A stretch of 24,072 bases of DNA from DTYU01 sp040757355 (GTDB lineage Bacteria; Bacillota; Desulfotomaculia; Desulfotomaculales; Ammonificaceae), in contig JBFLWY010000037.1 in NCBI GenBank assembly GCA_040757355.1, positions 1-24,072 of the forward strand. The letters run 5' to 3'. Below are positions 23,776 through 24,072 of this stretch, in pieces (positions within the stretch are counted from its first letter, which is position 1; each line of letters begins with the position of its first letter). The position numbers were made by a program, and so were the translations under genes. The notes under the pieces were generated by a model, which searched no databases, was not told the origin of the DNA, and was given only the letters and a program-made list of their open reading frames with translations.

Positions 23776-24072
23776 TTTCCCCTGACCGTTTTTCCTTTCC
23801 TGTCAGCAACTCCACAAAAATCCCGACAAGCCGCGGGTCGAACTGGGTCCCCGCACATCTCTTCAGCTCTTTAAGGGCCTCCTCGGGCGGCAGCGCAGGG
23901 CGGTGCGGCCGGTCCGACGTCATCGCGTCGTAGGCGTCGGCTATGGCCAGGATGCGGCTCAGGATGTGGATCTCCTCGCCGCGCAGCCCCCGGGGATATC
24001 CCTTCCCGTTCCACCGCTCGTGGTGCTGCCGGATGAGTTCCGCCACCGGCGCCAGCTCAAGCGAAGAAAGGG
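23768..24072 (-). CDS. HD-GYP domain protein, C-terminal end only
   Basis: The frame enters from the right edge and ends at 23768, giving about 100 residues. It carries the GYP half of the HD-GYP domain: HHERWNGKGYPRGLRGEEI, then SRILAIADAYDAMTSDRPHR. HD-GYP proteins are cyclic-di-GMP phosphodiesterases or related response-regulator outputs; the catalytic HD pair and any sensor domain lie outside the window. The domain is followed by only a short basic tail. It is probably unrelated to the defence locus and marks its right boundary. Confidence 0.9.
   Translation of the reverse strand, partial: LSSLELAPVAELIRQHHERWNGKGYPRGLRGEEIHILSRILAIADAYDAMTSDRPHRPALPPEEALKELKRCAGTQFDPRLVGIFVELLTGKEKRSGENA

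Overview
The window is a nearly continuous minus-strand defence locus of about 21 kb. Two ideas explain most of it. It carries a type 3 BREX operon, in transcription order brxF, brxC, a Schlafen-AlbA-like gene, pglX-type methylase, pglZ, a brxA-like gene and an SNF2 helicase. Nested inside that operon, between the methylase and pglZ, sits an AT-rich four-gene block: QueC-like, TGT-like, CD-NTase and a two-transmembrane SLATT effector. That gene set matches type IV CBASS. Strong GGAGG-type ribosome binding sites, a textbook sigma-A promoter at 23153-23181, moderately high G+C and an HD-GYP gene suggest a Gram-positive anaerobe of the Clostridia (Moorella/Desulfotomaculum/Pelotomaculum-like); this taxonomic guess is inference only.

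Layout, right to left (direction of transcription): the 3' end of an HD-GYP phosphodiesterase (23768-24072); a degenerate exported-peptide ORF and a gene-poor stretch with interlocked inverted repeats; a sigma-A promoter driving one or two tiny unknown genes (22833-23136); an ARPP-1/DUF6569-like gene; a 377-bp gap holding a small palindrome; then the BREX operon from brxF (start 21300) to the helicase (stop 615). Left of the helicase is a gap of about 440 bp and the 5' end of another minus-strand gene of unknown function.

The BREX/CBASS genes are packed with ATGA or TGATG overlaps or gaps of a few bases, so much of the block is probably translationally coupled. Looser joints are brxF-brxC (38 bp), the Schlafen-like gene to pglX (145 bp, with a cluster of CACATTTTT/TTAACATTT words) and brxA to helicase (63 bp). 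BREX should supply host DNA marking (methylase), ATPase/phosphatase-dependent exclusion (BrxC, PglZ) and helicase activity. CBASS would act as a second layer: nucleotide second messenger, then membrane damage.

Three further features stand out. (1) The helicase has a C-terminal domain of 28 uninterrupted 15-residue repeats (residues 1036-1455) with consensus CxxTGRxxLPDELxx and a partial 45-residue super-period. (2) A heptanucleotide array family (TGATGAG/TACTGAG) has entered the methylase, PglZ and a helicase remnant without breaking frame; its inverted copies bracket a 23S-rRNA-intervening-sequence-type four-helix-bundle gene. (3) A 102-codon ORF after the SLATT gene looks like the severed N-terminus of another SNF2-type helicase. 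All family names come from motif recognition by eye; no search was run.
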